From an uncultured Mollicutes bacterium (GTDB lineage: Bacteria > Bacillota_I > Bacilli_A > Acholeplasmatales > JAEDCM01), in assembly GCA_947166335.1 (NCBI GenBank), contig CAMVDS010000012.1, positions 1 through 26,815 on the forward strand: a DNA stretch of 26,815 nt, read 5' to 3'. The notes beneath the pieces were generated by a model, which worked only from the letters and a program-made list of their open reading frames with translations, had not been told where the DNA came from and made no database searches. Position 1 is the first letter of the stretch. Each line of letters opens with the position of its first letter. Shown here piece after piece: positions 8,658 to 15,732 of the stretch. Position numbers and translations under genes: made by a program.

Positions 8658-8939
8658 AAAAAGTCATTCTCCACTTTAGGACGAATGACTCGTGATACCA
8701 CCTAAATTCATAAGAAAGTGTTACTTCCTTACCTTATCCAACACATATTATGCCGCTTCCCCATTATACGGCGGGAATGATTTTTTCCGTCAGAGACTAC
8801 TTAAGTTTCCTTGTTCGATCTGCCGCTCCAAGACTACCTTCAATAACACTTGCTAGATTGCTCACACCAATACAATCCTCTCTATAAGCAGTAATTTATC
8901 TACTCCTTCTTTTCATAGCGTTTGATTAAATTTTCTACA
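8658..8939 (-). promoter_or_regulatory. T-box riboswitch leader (tRNA-sensing), transcription antitermination type
   Basis: The minus strand carries, in order, the T-box landmarks: AGTA (8901-8904), AGAG (8883-8878), a GGTGTGAG distal loop in a stem GATTG...CAATC, GAA-GGT-A before CTTGGAG (8841-8827), a stem-III-like GCCG...CGGC pair, the T-box AGGTGGTATCACGA (8703-8690), and a terminator GTCATTC/GAATGAC followed by T-tracts (8689-8658). Uncharged tRNA should stabilise the antiterminator and let transcription enter the ligase-Nudix gene. By spacing the specifier is GGU (8838-8836), one base off GUA (8837-8835). The T-box variable base is U, predicting a tRNA with A73. Bacterial tRNA-Gly usually has U73, so the tRNA identity is open. 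Confidence 0.88.
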
Positions 8940-8945
8940 ATGAGT

Positions 8946-8974
8946 ATTTTAACACAATTGTTTTTTCTTGTAAA
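8946..8974 (-). promoter_or_regulatory. Promoter of the T-box leader
   Basis: TTTACA (8969-8974), a 17-nt spacer and TAAAAT (8946-8951) on the minus strand. The -35 begins 4 nt after the MATE stop codon. I see no separate terminator for the MATE gene, so readthrough would also meet the T-box terminator. Confidence 0.75.
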
Positions 8975-8977
8975 TAG

Positions 8978-10312
8978 TTAATTTTTATATTTTATATATT
9001 GCATATTATTATTTCTTTCTTTTTTCATAAATTGCTTATAGAATATGAATCCAATAATTGATGTTATTACTTCAGTAGTAGGATATACTAACCAAAAATA
9101 AAATAAACCGATTCTTGAAAATAAATATCCAAGTGGAACAAAGCATATTACTGTCCTAATAACTGTAAGTATGCTACTTCTAACAACATAACCTACAGAT
9201 TCAAAGAATACAGGATAAATTAAAGACGTTACCATAGGAATAAAACTAATACCTATAAACCTAAAGGCATAGCTTGAAATATCTATTACTTCACTTTCAT
9301 TAGTAAAAACCATAACCATTTGTTTAGGTATTAATTCAAAGCACAATGTTCCTAAAAACATTAATACTACTCCTATCAGCAATGCCATATTTAATGTTTT
9401 TTTGCACCTATCAATTGATTTATCTGCATAATTATAACTAATTATAGGAACTATACAAGTTTGAAGCGAACCTAATGGAATAAAGAAAAATGTTTGCCAC
9501 TTATAATATAGACCTAAAGTTGTAACTGCCGCATCAGAGAAACCAGATAAAATAATATTTAATCCAAATATATAAAATGTATATGCTGATTGCATTAAAA
9601 TATTAGGTAACCCTAGCTTATATACTTTAGGCAAATAAGTCTTATAAATCTCTATATTAGGAGATTTTTTAAGCCCTACTTTAATTAATATTAGTGCTGA
9701 AATGGCTTGAGCAATTACTGTAGCTATAGCTGCTCCAGTTATACCCAAATTACATTTAAAAATAAGGATAGGATCTAGCACAATATTAACAATAGCTCCT
9801 ACTATTTGGTCAATCATCGGTAGCTTCATTTTGCCTTTTGCTTGTAATACCTTAGCCCACATACTTTCTAAAAATAAGCCAATAGATAAAACACAAACTA
9901 TTCTACCATAAACTATAGAATAATCTATTATGGTACTATCACTAGTTTGTAGCTTTACATAAAATGGTAGAATAAGGAAAGTAAGACCTGCAAATATAAA
10001 CCAAGAATATAAAGCTATTATTGATGACATGTTTGATATTTTATCTGCAATATCTTTCTTTTTTAATCCTAAGAAATGTGATATTAAGGAATTAAGTCCT
10101 ACACCTGTACCTACAGCTATAGCTATCATTAATAATTGTAGTGGAAATATTATTGATAAAGCTGTTAGACCTTTGCTATCATACTTACCTATAAATAAAC
10201 TATCAACAATGTTGTATAGTGCTTGTATTAATTGTGCAAGCATTACGGGAGGAGCTAGCTTAAATAATAATTTATGTACTTTTTCATTACCAAAATCTAT
10301 TTTTCCGTCCAT
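8978..10312 (-). CDS. MATE family multidrug/cation antiporter
   Basis: 444 residues, normal MATE length, with about twelve membrane helices in two homologous halves and no signal peptide. The N-terminus LAPPVMLAQLIQALYNIVDSLFIGKY and the later GVGLNSLISHFLGLKKK are typical of MepA/DinF-like exporters. These expel cationic drugs or metabolites using a Na+ or H+ gradient at the cytoplasmic membrane. The substrate cannot be predicted. The ribosome site is poor: only GGTG within ATGGTGTATATTT precedes the ATG, so translation may be weak. A TATAAT about 20 nt upstream, just after the HAD terminator, is the likely -10. The gene stands alone between the HAD gene and the T-box leader. Confidence 0.93.
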   Translation of the reverse strand: MDGKIDFGNEKVHKLLFKLAPPVMLAQLIQALYNIVDSLFIGKYDSKGLTALSIIFPLQLLMIAIAVGTGVGLNSLISHFLGLKKKDIADKISNMSSIIALYSWFIFAGLTFLILPFYVKLQTSDSTIIDYSIVYGRIVCVLSIGLFLESMWAKVLQAKGKMKLPMIDQIVGAIVNIVLDPILIFKCNLGITGAAIATVIAQAISALILIKVGLKKSPNIEIYKTYLPKVYKLGLPNILMQSAYTFYIFGLNIILSGFSDAAVTTLGLYYKWQTFFFIPLGSLQTCIVPIISYNYADKSIDRCKKTLNMALLIGVVLMFLGTLCFELIPKQMVMVFTNESEVIDISSYAFRFIGISFIPMVTSLIYPVFFESVGYVVRSSILTVIRTVICFVPLGYLFSRIGLFYFWLVYPTTEVITSIIGFIFYKQFMKKERNNNMQYIKYKN

Positions 10313-10348
10313 AAATATACACCATAGGCTATTATACTACTTATAAAT

Positions 10349-10370
10349 AAAAAAGTGTATACAATACACT
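10349..10370 (-). terminator. Intrinsic terminator after the HAD gene
   Basis: A 7-bp stem, AGTGTAT-TGT-ATACACT (10354-10370), is followed by TTTTT on the minus strand. The TAG stop (10369-10371) overlaps the start of the stem. Confidence 0.82.
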
Positions 10371-10998
10371 ATTTCATCAATTCTTTAAAGCTATAAATAT
10401 ATTTATTAGCAACTTCTTTTATATGTTCGTTATCTCTATCTTTTACTCCTACAACATAAAAGCCTGCACTTTTTGCGCTCTTACATCCTTTATAAATATC
10501 TTCAAAGACCATACATTCATTAGGATTAACTCCTAAGCTTTTAGCAACATCTAAATAAATATCAGGGCTATCTTTTCCATTTTTCATCTTTGATAAACTT
10601 CTATGATCATCAAATAAATCATATATTCCATTTCTTTTTAAGCATGGAATGAATAAGAAATCATCAAGTGCAGTGGCGATACCAATCTTTACTCCCTTAC
10701 TTTTTAAAGACATAATATATTCTTTAACAAATGGCTTAATTAAAACTTTTTCTTCATATTCGTTTTTAGCCATATCATTCCATTTGTCAACTAATTCATT
10801 AATGGTGTAATTTAATTTGAATCTATTAATAGTGTATTTAGCTATATCAAAAATATTCATTGCACTAATATTCTCTAAATAATCTTCTGGAACATCCATA
10901 TTGTGTTCATTAAAGAAATCTTTATCAACTTTCATCCATACATTCGAACTATCTAATATAGTTCCATCTAAATCAAATATAGCACCTTTAAACTCCAT
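10369..10998 (-). CDS. HAD-superfamily hydrolase, beta-phosphoglucomutase-like phosphatase
   Basis: 209 residues from the ATG at 10998, preferred because GGTGAT lies 7 nt upstream; an earlier in-frame ATG at 11010 has no ribosome site. Subfamily I HAD motifs are present: motif I FDLDGT (D9 nucleophile, D11 acid/base), motif II in GIATA, the motif III lysine in NGKDSPD, and motif IV in VFEDIYKG. A helical cap of about 60 residues sits between motifs I and II. These enzymes act on sugar phosphates or similar small phosphoesters in the cytoplasm; the true substrate is unknown. It has its own terminator and a TATAAT right after the preceding terminator, so it is probably monocistronic. Confidence 0.93.
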   Translation of the reverse strand: MEFKGAIFDLDGTILDSSNVWMKVDKDFFNEHNMDVPEDYLENISAMNIFDIAKYTINRFKLNYTINELVDKWNDMAKNEYEEKVLIKPFVKEYIMSLKSKGVKIGIATALDDFLFIPCLKRNGIYDLFDDHRSLSKMKNGKDSPDIYLDVAKSLGVNPNECMVFEDIYKGCKSAKSAGFYVVGVKDRDNEHIKEVANKYIYSFKELMK

Positions 10999-11021
10999 AA
11001 ATATCACCATAGAAATTATAT

Positions 11022-11047
11022 AAAAAAATGGTAGAAAAATCTACCAT
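11022..11047 (-). terminator. Intrinsic terminator after the anchored Ig-like protein gene
   Basis: An 8-bp stem, ATGGTAGA-TTTT-TCTACCAT (11028-11047), is followed by six T on the minus strand, abutting the stop codon TAA (11047-11049). Confidence 0.87.
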
Positions 11048-11511
11048 TATTTTTTAGCACCAAGCTTTGTATATAAATTATATTTATCTCCATTTAAAAC
11101 AAAATGTAATCTAAATGTTTCTATTTTATCTCCTGCATATACTGGGCATCCTAAATAATATACATCTTGTTTTCCTGGGTTAATTGTAAAACCATTACCA
11201 TCTAAAGATTTAAATGTAACTTTAGTTTTTTTCTTCATGAAATAAGGATTAGAGAATGTAAATGTTTGATCAGTATCTAATGTATTAGTTATAACAAAGC
11301 AAACATAATAATATACTTTTCCATCAACTTCTTCTTGTGTAGTTGATGAGAAATTTAATTTATAATTATCTGTTACTATTTCTGAATCCATAAAACATTT
11401 TTTACCACTATCTTTACTCTTATTTATAAAAAATATAATAATAAATACAATAACAGCAATCAACCCAACAATAACACTAAATATAGAATAATTCTTTTTA
11501 GATCTATCCAT
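11047..11511 (-). CDS. Membrane-anchored extracellular protein, DUF4352-like beta-sandwich (unnamed)
   Basis: 154 residues. A short basic N-terminus is followed by one membrane helix (residues 10-29, FSVIVGLIAVIVFIIIFF), then an extracellular domain of about 120 residues rich in beta-strand pattern: YYYVCFVITNTLDTDQTFTF and KVTFKSLDGNGFTINPGKQ. The phrase structure (V-x-x-x-I-T-N-T-x-x-x-x-x-T-F...NPGKQDVYYL) recalls the Ig-like DUF4352 fold found on many Firmicutes surface lipoproteins, but I would not assign it firmly. No lipobox and no sorting signal. Translation starts after a G-run (GGGGGGG), an unusually G-only ribosome site. It follows the FNT gene in the same direction. Confidence 0.8.
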   Translation of the reverse strand: MDRSKKNYSIFSVIVGLIAVIVFIIIFFINKSKDSGKKCFMDSEIVTDNYKLNFSSTTQEEVDGKVYYYVCFVITNTLDTDQTFTFSNPYFMKKKTKVTFKSLDGNGFTINPGKQDVYYLGCPVYAGDKIETFRLHFVLNGDKYNLYTKLGAKK

Positions 11512-11538
11512 ATTACCCCCCCTTTTTATATAAAGAAT

Positions 11539-11560
11539 AAATGCCTTTTTTTAGGCATTT
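11539..11560 (-). terminator. Hairpin after the FNT gene, weak terminator
   Basis: A 7-bp stem, AAATGCC-(8 nt)-GGCATTT, with the stop codon TAA in its loop. The minus-strand tail TATTCTTTAT is only moderately T-rich, so some readthrough into the next gene is likely. Confidence 0.6.
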
Positions 11561-12357
11561 TCTTTAGTTTCAGCATCAAGTTCTTCTACAGGTTGTTCTT
11601 TTGTTTCTTCTTTTACCTCTGCTGGTTTAGTTTCTTCTTTTTTCTTGTAATTTCCAATGAATTTTTCAACTACTGGGAAGAAGAATCCGCCTACTGAGTT
11701 ACCTAAAGTAATAACTAAAATACATAAAATAGATTTACCAAAGTTAGTATAGATTCTACCGCTCATACACCAGTAATACATATCTGCGATACTATGCTCT
11801 GTACCACAAACAATAAAGCATGTTACACCAAAAATTAAAGATAAATATTTACCCATTTGATATTTACTCTTAGCATATCCATTAACAGCAATAAAGATAA
11901 ATACATCACATAAGATACCCAAACAGAATAATGATAATAATCTTAAGGCAAAGCTTCCATTGAAATTAGACATTTTCGCATCAACTAAAGCTGCAGCTGC
12001 TTCTTGTAATGAACCATTTAATGATGTGCACCTTAGAATAAATGCAATTAACATAGTGCCTAGCAAATTACCAATCCATACAACAAGCAAGAATATTAAA
12101 TATTTTGGCTTATTATCAAATACATAACAAACTTTACCAGTAAATAAGTTATAACCTCTTTCACAAATAGTGAATAAACCAATTGTGAAGAATAAAGCAC
12201 CAAATACTTTTACAAGCATTGGGTCAATCGCAATTCCAGCTTCTCTTGATGAAGTTGCTAATGCGTTACTACTTAGTAAGAATGTTCCACCAAGTCCGAT
12301 ACAGAAACCTGCAAGAATACCATAAACTAATTCTTTTAACCACTTTCTTTTATCCAT
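11551..12357 (-). CDS. Formate/nitrite transporter (FNT) family channel with acidic C-terminal tail
   Basis: 268 residues from the ATG at 12357, placed by AAAGGAG about 11 nt upstream; the frame is open 33 codons further but that part is hydrophobic AT-rich leader sequence. Six membrane helices as expected of the pentameric FNT channels: GFCIGLGGTFLL in the first, FTGK and GNLLGT in the middle, and CGTEHSIADMYY with the conserved central histidine near the fifth. These channels pass formate, nitrite, hydrosulfide or similar small anions through the cytoplasmic membrane. In an anaerobe formate is the commonest substrate, but the sequence does not decide. The cytoplasmic tail of about 35 residues is unusual, alternating E/K-rich (KKKEETKPAEVKEETKEQ). 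No pfl gene is in view. Confidence 0.92.
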   Translation of the reverse strand: MDKRKWLKELVYGILAGFCIGLGGTFLLSSNALATSSREAGIAIDPMLVKVFGALFFTIGLFTICERGYNLFTGKVCYVFDNKPKYLIFLLVVWIGNLLGTMLIAFILRCTSLNGSLQEAAAALVDAKMSNFNGSFALRLLSLFCLGILCDVFIFIAVNGYAKSKYQMGKYLSLIFGVTCFIVCGTEHSIADMYYWCMSGRIYTNFGKSILCILVITLGNSVGGFFFPVVEKFIGNYKKKEETKPAEVKEETKEQPVEELDAETKENA

Positions 12358-12431
12358 TTTTATATATCTCCTTTTTAAAAAATACACTTTTATTATATTA
12401 TATATATTTATAAAAATAAATATAAAAAAAG

Positions 12432-12454
12432 AAAAAAGGCATATTAAATATGCC
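12432..12454 (-). terminator. Intrinsic terminator after the small basic protein gene
   Basis: An 8-bp stem, GGCATATT-T-AATATGCC (12438-12454), is followed by six T on the minus strand, 5 nt after the stop codon. Confidence 0.85.
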
Positions 12455-12459
12455 AATAA

Positions 12460-12684
12460 TTATTTAGTCTTTTTCTTTTTAGTTGAACTACTTCCGAAAT
12501 TAAAAGAAATACCTGTAACTTTACCATTTTTTAGACGAGTTGAAACGTTACCTGTTTTAACTGTATTTGTTGTAGTTACTTTTCCTTTCTTATTAACTGA
12601 TACTGTAGTTCTTACACTATTTTTACTATCCCCTTGTTTTGTTGAAACACTTGCACCATTGCTTCCTACTGAAACTCTTGCCAT
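12460..12684 (-). CDS. Small basic Ser/Thr/Lys-rich protein, unknown
   Basis: 74 residues, not recognised. Composition is dominated by S, T, K, G, N and V, strongly basic, with no membrane segment, no cysteine and a lysine-rich end (STKKKKTK). The first half alternates short beta-like stretches (RVSVGSNGASVSTKQG, VRTTVSVNKKGKVTTTNT). The motif [ST]-x-[RK]-x-x-x-G-K-V-T occurs twice. It has a good ribosome site (AGGAGTG), a TATAAT upstream, and a strong terminator, so it is a real gene rather than chance. Nucleic-acid or surface binding would fit the charge, but that is a guess. It is placed directly after the rimM operon and before the FNT gene. Confidence 0.75.
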   Translation of the reverse strand: MARVSVGSNGASVSTKQGDSKNSVRTTVSVNKKGKVTTTNTVKTGNVSTRLKNGKVTGISFNFGSSSTKKKKTK

Positions 12685-12725
12685 ATAATCACTCCTATCT
12701 AATTATATTTTACTATAACTATACG

Positions 12726-12971
12726 TTATTTTAAACTAACTTTTAAATTAATAATTGCTTCTCCGTTATTATTTGGAACTTCAAATATGGATGTTACTTT
12801 ATTTTGATCATAATGTTTTAAATTTGTAAAATAATTTTTTAATGTATTACCACTATTATACCCATAAATAATTCTGATTTGACTAAGTTTTAATTTAATA
12901 GCTTTATCTATTTCTTCATTTACTATTTGTTTTGCTTCTTTTAAAGTCTTTCCATGTAAATCAATTATCAT
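12726..12971 (-). CDS. Small Smr-domain protein
   Basis: 81 residues consisting only of an Smr domain, the nicking-endonuclease/RNA-binding module seen at the end of MutS2 and in stand-alone YdaL-type proteins. Visible motifs are IIDLHG (residues 2-7), which begins the domain, and IRIIYGYNSGNTL (32-44), at the position of the usual H-G-x-G-x-G-x-L loop. Here the loop reads Y-G-Y-N-S-G, so the customary loop histidine is replaced by tyrosine; activity may be altered. It starts 9 nt after mntP and is the last gene of the rimM-trmD-mntP-smr operon. No MutS2 is present nearby. The specific role is unknown. Confidence 0.85.
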   Translation of the reverse strand: MIIDLHGKTLKEAKQIVNEEIDKAIKLKLSQIRIIYGYNSGNTLKNYFTNLKHYDQNKVTSIFEVPNNNGEAIINLKVSLK

Positions 12972-12980
12972 AACATTCTC

Positions 12981-13544
12981 CTAAATTAAAGCTTTTACTA
13001 AAATAATAATTCCTATAATAACAAGAATAATACCACCTATAATTGTTGCTTTGCTATTAATCTTATCTCCTATTTTCTTTCCTATAATAACCCCTATAAT
13101 ACAAATGATGAAAGTAAGTACACCAATTATAATACAACTTATTATTGCCTCTAAATATGTATAATTTTCTATAGCAAAGCCTACTGATAGAGCATCAATA
13201 GATGTAGCTAGGCCTTGAAGTAATAAAATAGGAATGGATGTAATGATAGTTTCATCTTCTTTTCTTAAAGCTCCTTCTATAATCATTTTAGTTCCTATTA
13301 TTAGTAATAAAGCAAAACCAATAAAAGGAGCTGCTTTAGCAAATACTTCAAATTTTTCAGCTAATGTGTGTACACATATAAAGCCAATTAAAGGCATTAG
13401 CAACTGAAATATAGCAAATACTAAAGGTATTATTATGAATTTCTTTTTGCTCATATTTGGCTCGTTTAAGCCATTTGCAACACTTACACTAAACGCATCC
13501 ATCGCTAAAGCAATGCCTAAGGCAATAGCAGTTAAAACGAACAT
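12981..13544 (-). CDS. mntP: Manganese efflux pump MntP
   Basis: 187 residues, matching the MntP family length, with six membrane helices. The two-fold repeat carries the family's acidic motifs: AMDAFSVSVANG with D16 in helix 1 and ATSIDALSVGFA with D117 in helix 4, both implicated in Mn2+ export. E97 and D98 lie in the loop between halves. It begins 1 nt after trmD, so it must be transcribed and probably translated together with that gene. I see no separate promoter or yybP-ykoY manganese riboswitch, which often controls mntP elsewhere; here expression seems tied to the tRNA/ribosome maturation genes. Confidence 0.95.
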   Translation of the reverse strand: MFVLTAIALGIALAMDAFSVSVANGLNEPNMSKKKFIIIPLVFAIFQLLMPLIGFICVHTLAEKFEVFAKAAPFIGFALLLIIGTKMIIEGALRKEDETIITSIPILLLQGLATSIDALSVGFAIENYTYLEAIISCIIIGVLTFIICIIGVIIGKKIGDKINSKATIIGGIILVIIGIIILVKALI

Positions 13545-13545
13545 A

Positions 13546-14271
13546 TTAACACTTCTCTTCTTTTATAATTTCATCAAGTAACACTTTTTCTTCTTTTGTT
13601 AATTCATGATTCTCTAATAAATCAGGACGTCTTAAATATGTTCTTCTTAAGGACTCCTTTAATTTGTATTTTTCTATTTCTTTATGATTACCATTGCATA
13701 ATACTTCTGGAACTTCCATACCATTATAATTTCTAGGTTTTGTGTATTGTGGGTGTTCTAACATCCAGTTAGAATATGAATCATATTCATGTGACTCATC
13801 TTCTATAACTCCATCAAGTAATCTAACGATACTATCAGTTATAGCCATTGCTGGAATTTCTCCACCTGTTAAAACATAATCACCTATTGATAATTCTAAA
13901 TCAACAATACTCCTAATTCTTTCATCAAAACCTTCATAGTGACCGCATAATAGGATTAAGTGCTTTTTTAAAGATAATTCTTTTGCAATACCTTGGCTGT
14001 ATTGTTTCCCTTGAGGTGTCATCATAATGACTAAGGAATCTTCTGTTCTAACAGAATTAATACAGTCGAAGACTGGTTGACACATTAGAACCATCCCTGC
14101 ACCTCCACCAAAAGGTGTATCATCAACATGACCATGTTTTTCTTTTGTAAAATCTCTTAAATTGATTAAATTAATCTCAACCTTTTTTTCCTTAATTGCT
14201 CTACCTATAATAGATTCATTTAAAAACCCAGTAAACATATTAGGAAATAAAGTGATAATATCTATTTTCAT
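13546..14271 (-). CDS. trmD: tRNA (guanine-37-N1)-methyltransferase
   Basis: 241 residues, typical TrmD length. SPOUT-class enzyme that methylates G37 of tRNAs with G36, using S-adenosylmethionine, and so prevents +1 frameshifting; essential in most bacteria. Motifs: the start MKIDIITLFPNMF, DDTPFGGGAGMVL, the trefoil-knot AdoMet loops LCGHYEGFDERI and SIGDYVLTGGE, and the D-S...EHPQYTKP stretch containing the expected catalytic aspartate. The ATG overlaps the rimM stop by 4 nt (coupled translation), the classical rimM-trmD pairing. The usual neighbours rpsP upstream and rplS downstream are absent; mntP takes the downstream position. Confidence 0.98.
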   Translation of the reverse strand: MKIDIITLFPNMFTGFLNESIIGRAIKEKKVEINLINLRDFTKEKHGHVDDTPFGGGAGMVLMCQPVFDCINSVRTEDSLVIMMTPQGKQYSQGIAKELSLKKHLILLCGHYEGFDERIRSIVDLELSIGDYVLTGGEIPAMAITDSIVRLLDGVIEDESHEYDSYSNWMLEHPQYTKPRNYNGMEVPEVLCNGNHKEIEKYKLKESLRRTYLRRPDLLENHELTKEEKVLLDEIIKEEKC

Positions 14272-14753
14272 ATTAATCCCTCAATTTCATGAATAATAAT
14301 AGAGTCACTAACACTTAAAACAAATTCTTTTCTAAATGGAACTAAAGCTATTTTTTTATCCTCTTTTTCTATTTCTAGCATAAAGTTAGAAGGATATTCA
14401 GTCACTCTTTTAACTATACCTATATATTTTTTATCTTCATTATAAACTTTTAGATTTAATAAGTCTTTTATATAATATTCATTTTCTTCTAATTCTTCTA
14501 ATTGATCTTCTTTAATATATAAGAATTTATTCTTAAATGGTTCAATTAGATTAATATCTTCATATCCTTCTAAGACTATATAGTCAAAGTTATCTTTAAC
14601 TCTATGAGATTTTATTTTAACTTCAATATAGTCATTAGATAAATATAAAGTATTTCCCACTTTAAATCTATCATTATTAGTATAGCTTTTAATTTTTATT
14701 TCACCTTTTAAGGCATGAGTGTTTACTATTTTACCTACTTCAATATATTCCAT
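14268..14753 (-). CDS. rimM: Ribosome maturation factor RimM
   Basis: 161 residues. Helps assemble the head of the 30S subunit by binding ribosomal protein S19. Two domains are visible: the N-terminal beta-barrel beginning YIEVGKIVNTHALKGEIKI, and a C-terminal PRC-barrel region (YIKDLLNLKVYNEDKKYIG..., ALVPFRKEFV). AAGGTGAT lies 5-6 nt before the ATG. It is first in the operon with trmD, mntP and smr. No clear promoter stands in the 46 nt to the DHH gene, so it may be read through the DHH hairpin or have a weak promoter I cannot see. Confidence 0.96.
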   Translation of the reverse strand: MEYIEVGKIVNTHALKGEIKIKSYTNNDRFKVGNTLYLSNDYIEVKIKSHRVKDNFDYIVLEGYEDINLIEPFKNKFLYIKEDQLEELEENEYYIKDLLNLKVYNEDKKYIGIVKRVTEYPSNFMLEIEKEDKKIALVPFRKEFVLSVSDSIIIHEIEGLI

Positions 14754-14772
14754 TTAATCACCTTCATAACTA

Positions 14773-14798
14773 AATAAAGGCTTGTTTAAGCCTTTATT
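14773..14798 (-). terminator. Hairpin after the DHH gene, possible attenuating terminator
   Basis: A perfect 11-bp stem, AATAAAGGCTT-AAAC-AAGCCTTTATT, begins 2 nt after the stop codon. The T-tract is interrupted (TTTATTTAG). It may terminate partly and pass transcripts on to rimM. Confidence 0.6.
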
Positions 14799-14799
14799 A

Positions 14800-15717
14800 C
14801 TATTTGTTTAATTTCTTAATTTCTTCTAGTAATTCTTTAACCTTAGTATCCATATTTTCGTTAGAGAATTGACATGTACCTACAGCCTTATGTCCTCCTC
14901 CACCATACTTAAGCATTAAAGAACCTACATTTACTTCACAAGTTCTATTTAATACTGAGTAACCTACAGCACAGCTGCAGCCTTCTCCTCCTTTACCTGA
15001 TACAATCCATACAGATAAATTACAGTTAGGATATAAGCTATAGATCATAAATCTATTTCCTGCATAAATAGTCTTTTCTCCTCTTAAATCAGTAACAATA
15101 GTCTTTCCTTCAACAATTGTATGTGCTTTAACCATTTCAACAAACTTTTCTGTTTGTTCATTATATAATTCTACTCTTTCTAATACATCTGGTAAGTGTA
15201 AGATTTCATCTATAGATTTAGTTGCACACCAATCAATCATCTTTTCCATTAATTGGTAATTACTGATAGTAAAATCTCTAAATCTTCCTAAACCTGTTCT
15301 TGGATCCATTATAAAGCCTAGTAAAACATATCCTTTAGGATTTTTGATATCTTCAATTGATAAATTTGCACTATCAACCTTATCTACAGCTTCAATAAAT
15401 TCTTCTAAACCAGGGAATGTATCTTTTCCACCATAATATTCATAAATAACTCTAGCACAGCTAGGTTTTAGTTCACTTCTACCATGATATTGTCCTTCAT
15501 ATGCGTTTCTTTCTGTTTCTGATAGATGGTGATCAAACCATAAGCCACATCCTTTTACAAAAGGAACATTAGCTAGACAATCATTTTCATTTACTTCTAC
15601 TAATCCATCTTGTAAATCTTTTGGATGAACAAATTTATATCCATCAATAATTCCTACCTTATTTAATAGCACAGCACATGCTAGTCCATCAAAATCACTT
15701 CTTGTTAATAATCTCAT
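14800..15717 (-). CDS. DHH/DHHA1 family phosphoesterase
   Basis: 305 residues. DHH motifs are intact: RSDFDGLACAVLL near the N-terminus (D8, D10), WFDHHLS (D62-H63-H64) and EAVDKVDS, which with the others bind Mn2+. The C-terminal DHHA1 substrate domain has GGGGHKAVGTCQF (from 272). Related proteins act on nanoRNA, 3'-phosphoadenosine phosphate, cyclic dinucleotides or polyphosphate. The sequence does not say which; it lacks the PAS/GGDEF parts of GdpP and is too short for that. Three cysteines cluster in GGEGCSCAVGYSVLNRTC. AGGAGG is 6 nt before the ATG. The cupin gene precedes it by 15 nt, so the two are probably co-transcribed. Confidence 0.92.
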   Translation of the reverse strand: MRLLTRSDFDGLACAVLLNKVGIIDGYKFVHPKDLQDGLVEVNENDCLANVPFVKGCGLWFDHHLSETERNAYEGQYHGRSELKPSCARVIYEYYGGKDTFPGLEEFIEAVDKVDSANLSIEDIKNPKGYVLLGFIMDPRTGLGRFRDFTISNYQLMEKMIDWCATKSIDEILHLPDVLERVELYNEQTEKFVEMVKAHTIVEGKTIVTDLRGEKTIYAGNRFMIYSLYPNCNLSVWIVSGKGGEGCSCAVGYSVLNRTCEVNVGSLMLKYGGGGHKAVGTCQFSNENMDTKVKELLEEIKKLNK

Positions 15718-15732
15718 AAAAAAACCTCCTAT

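Noticed and set aside
8640..8940. Considered a tRNA or a different riboswitch for the structured leader.
   Set aside because: The order AGTA, AGAG, GGTG, GAA-specifier, T-box, terminator fits T-box leaders, and no cloverleaf was found.
10029..10346. A 105-codon plus-strand open frame, and similar ones at 12219-12413, 17211-17549, 18610-18882 and 19622-20044.
   Set aside because: Each is the reverse strand of a well-supported gene and lacks a ribosome site or family match.
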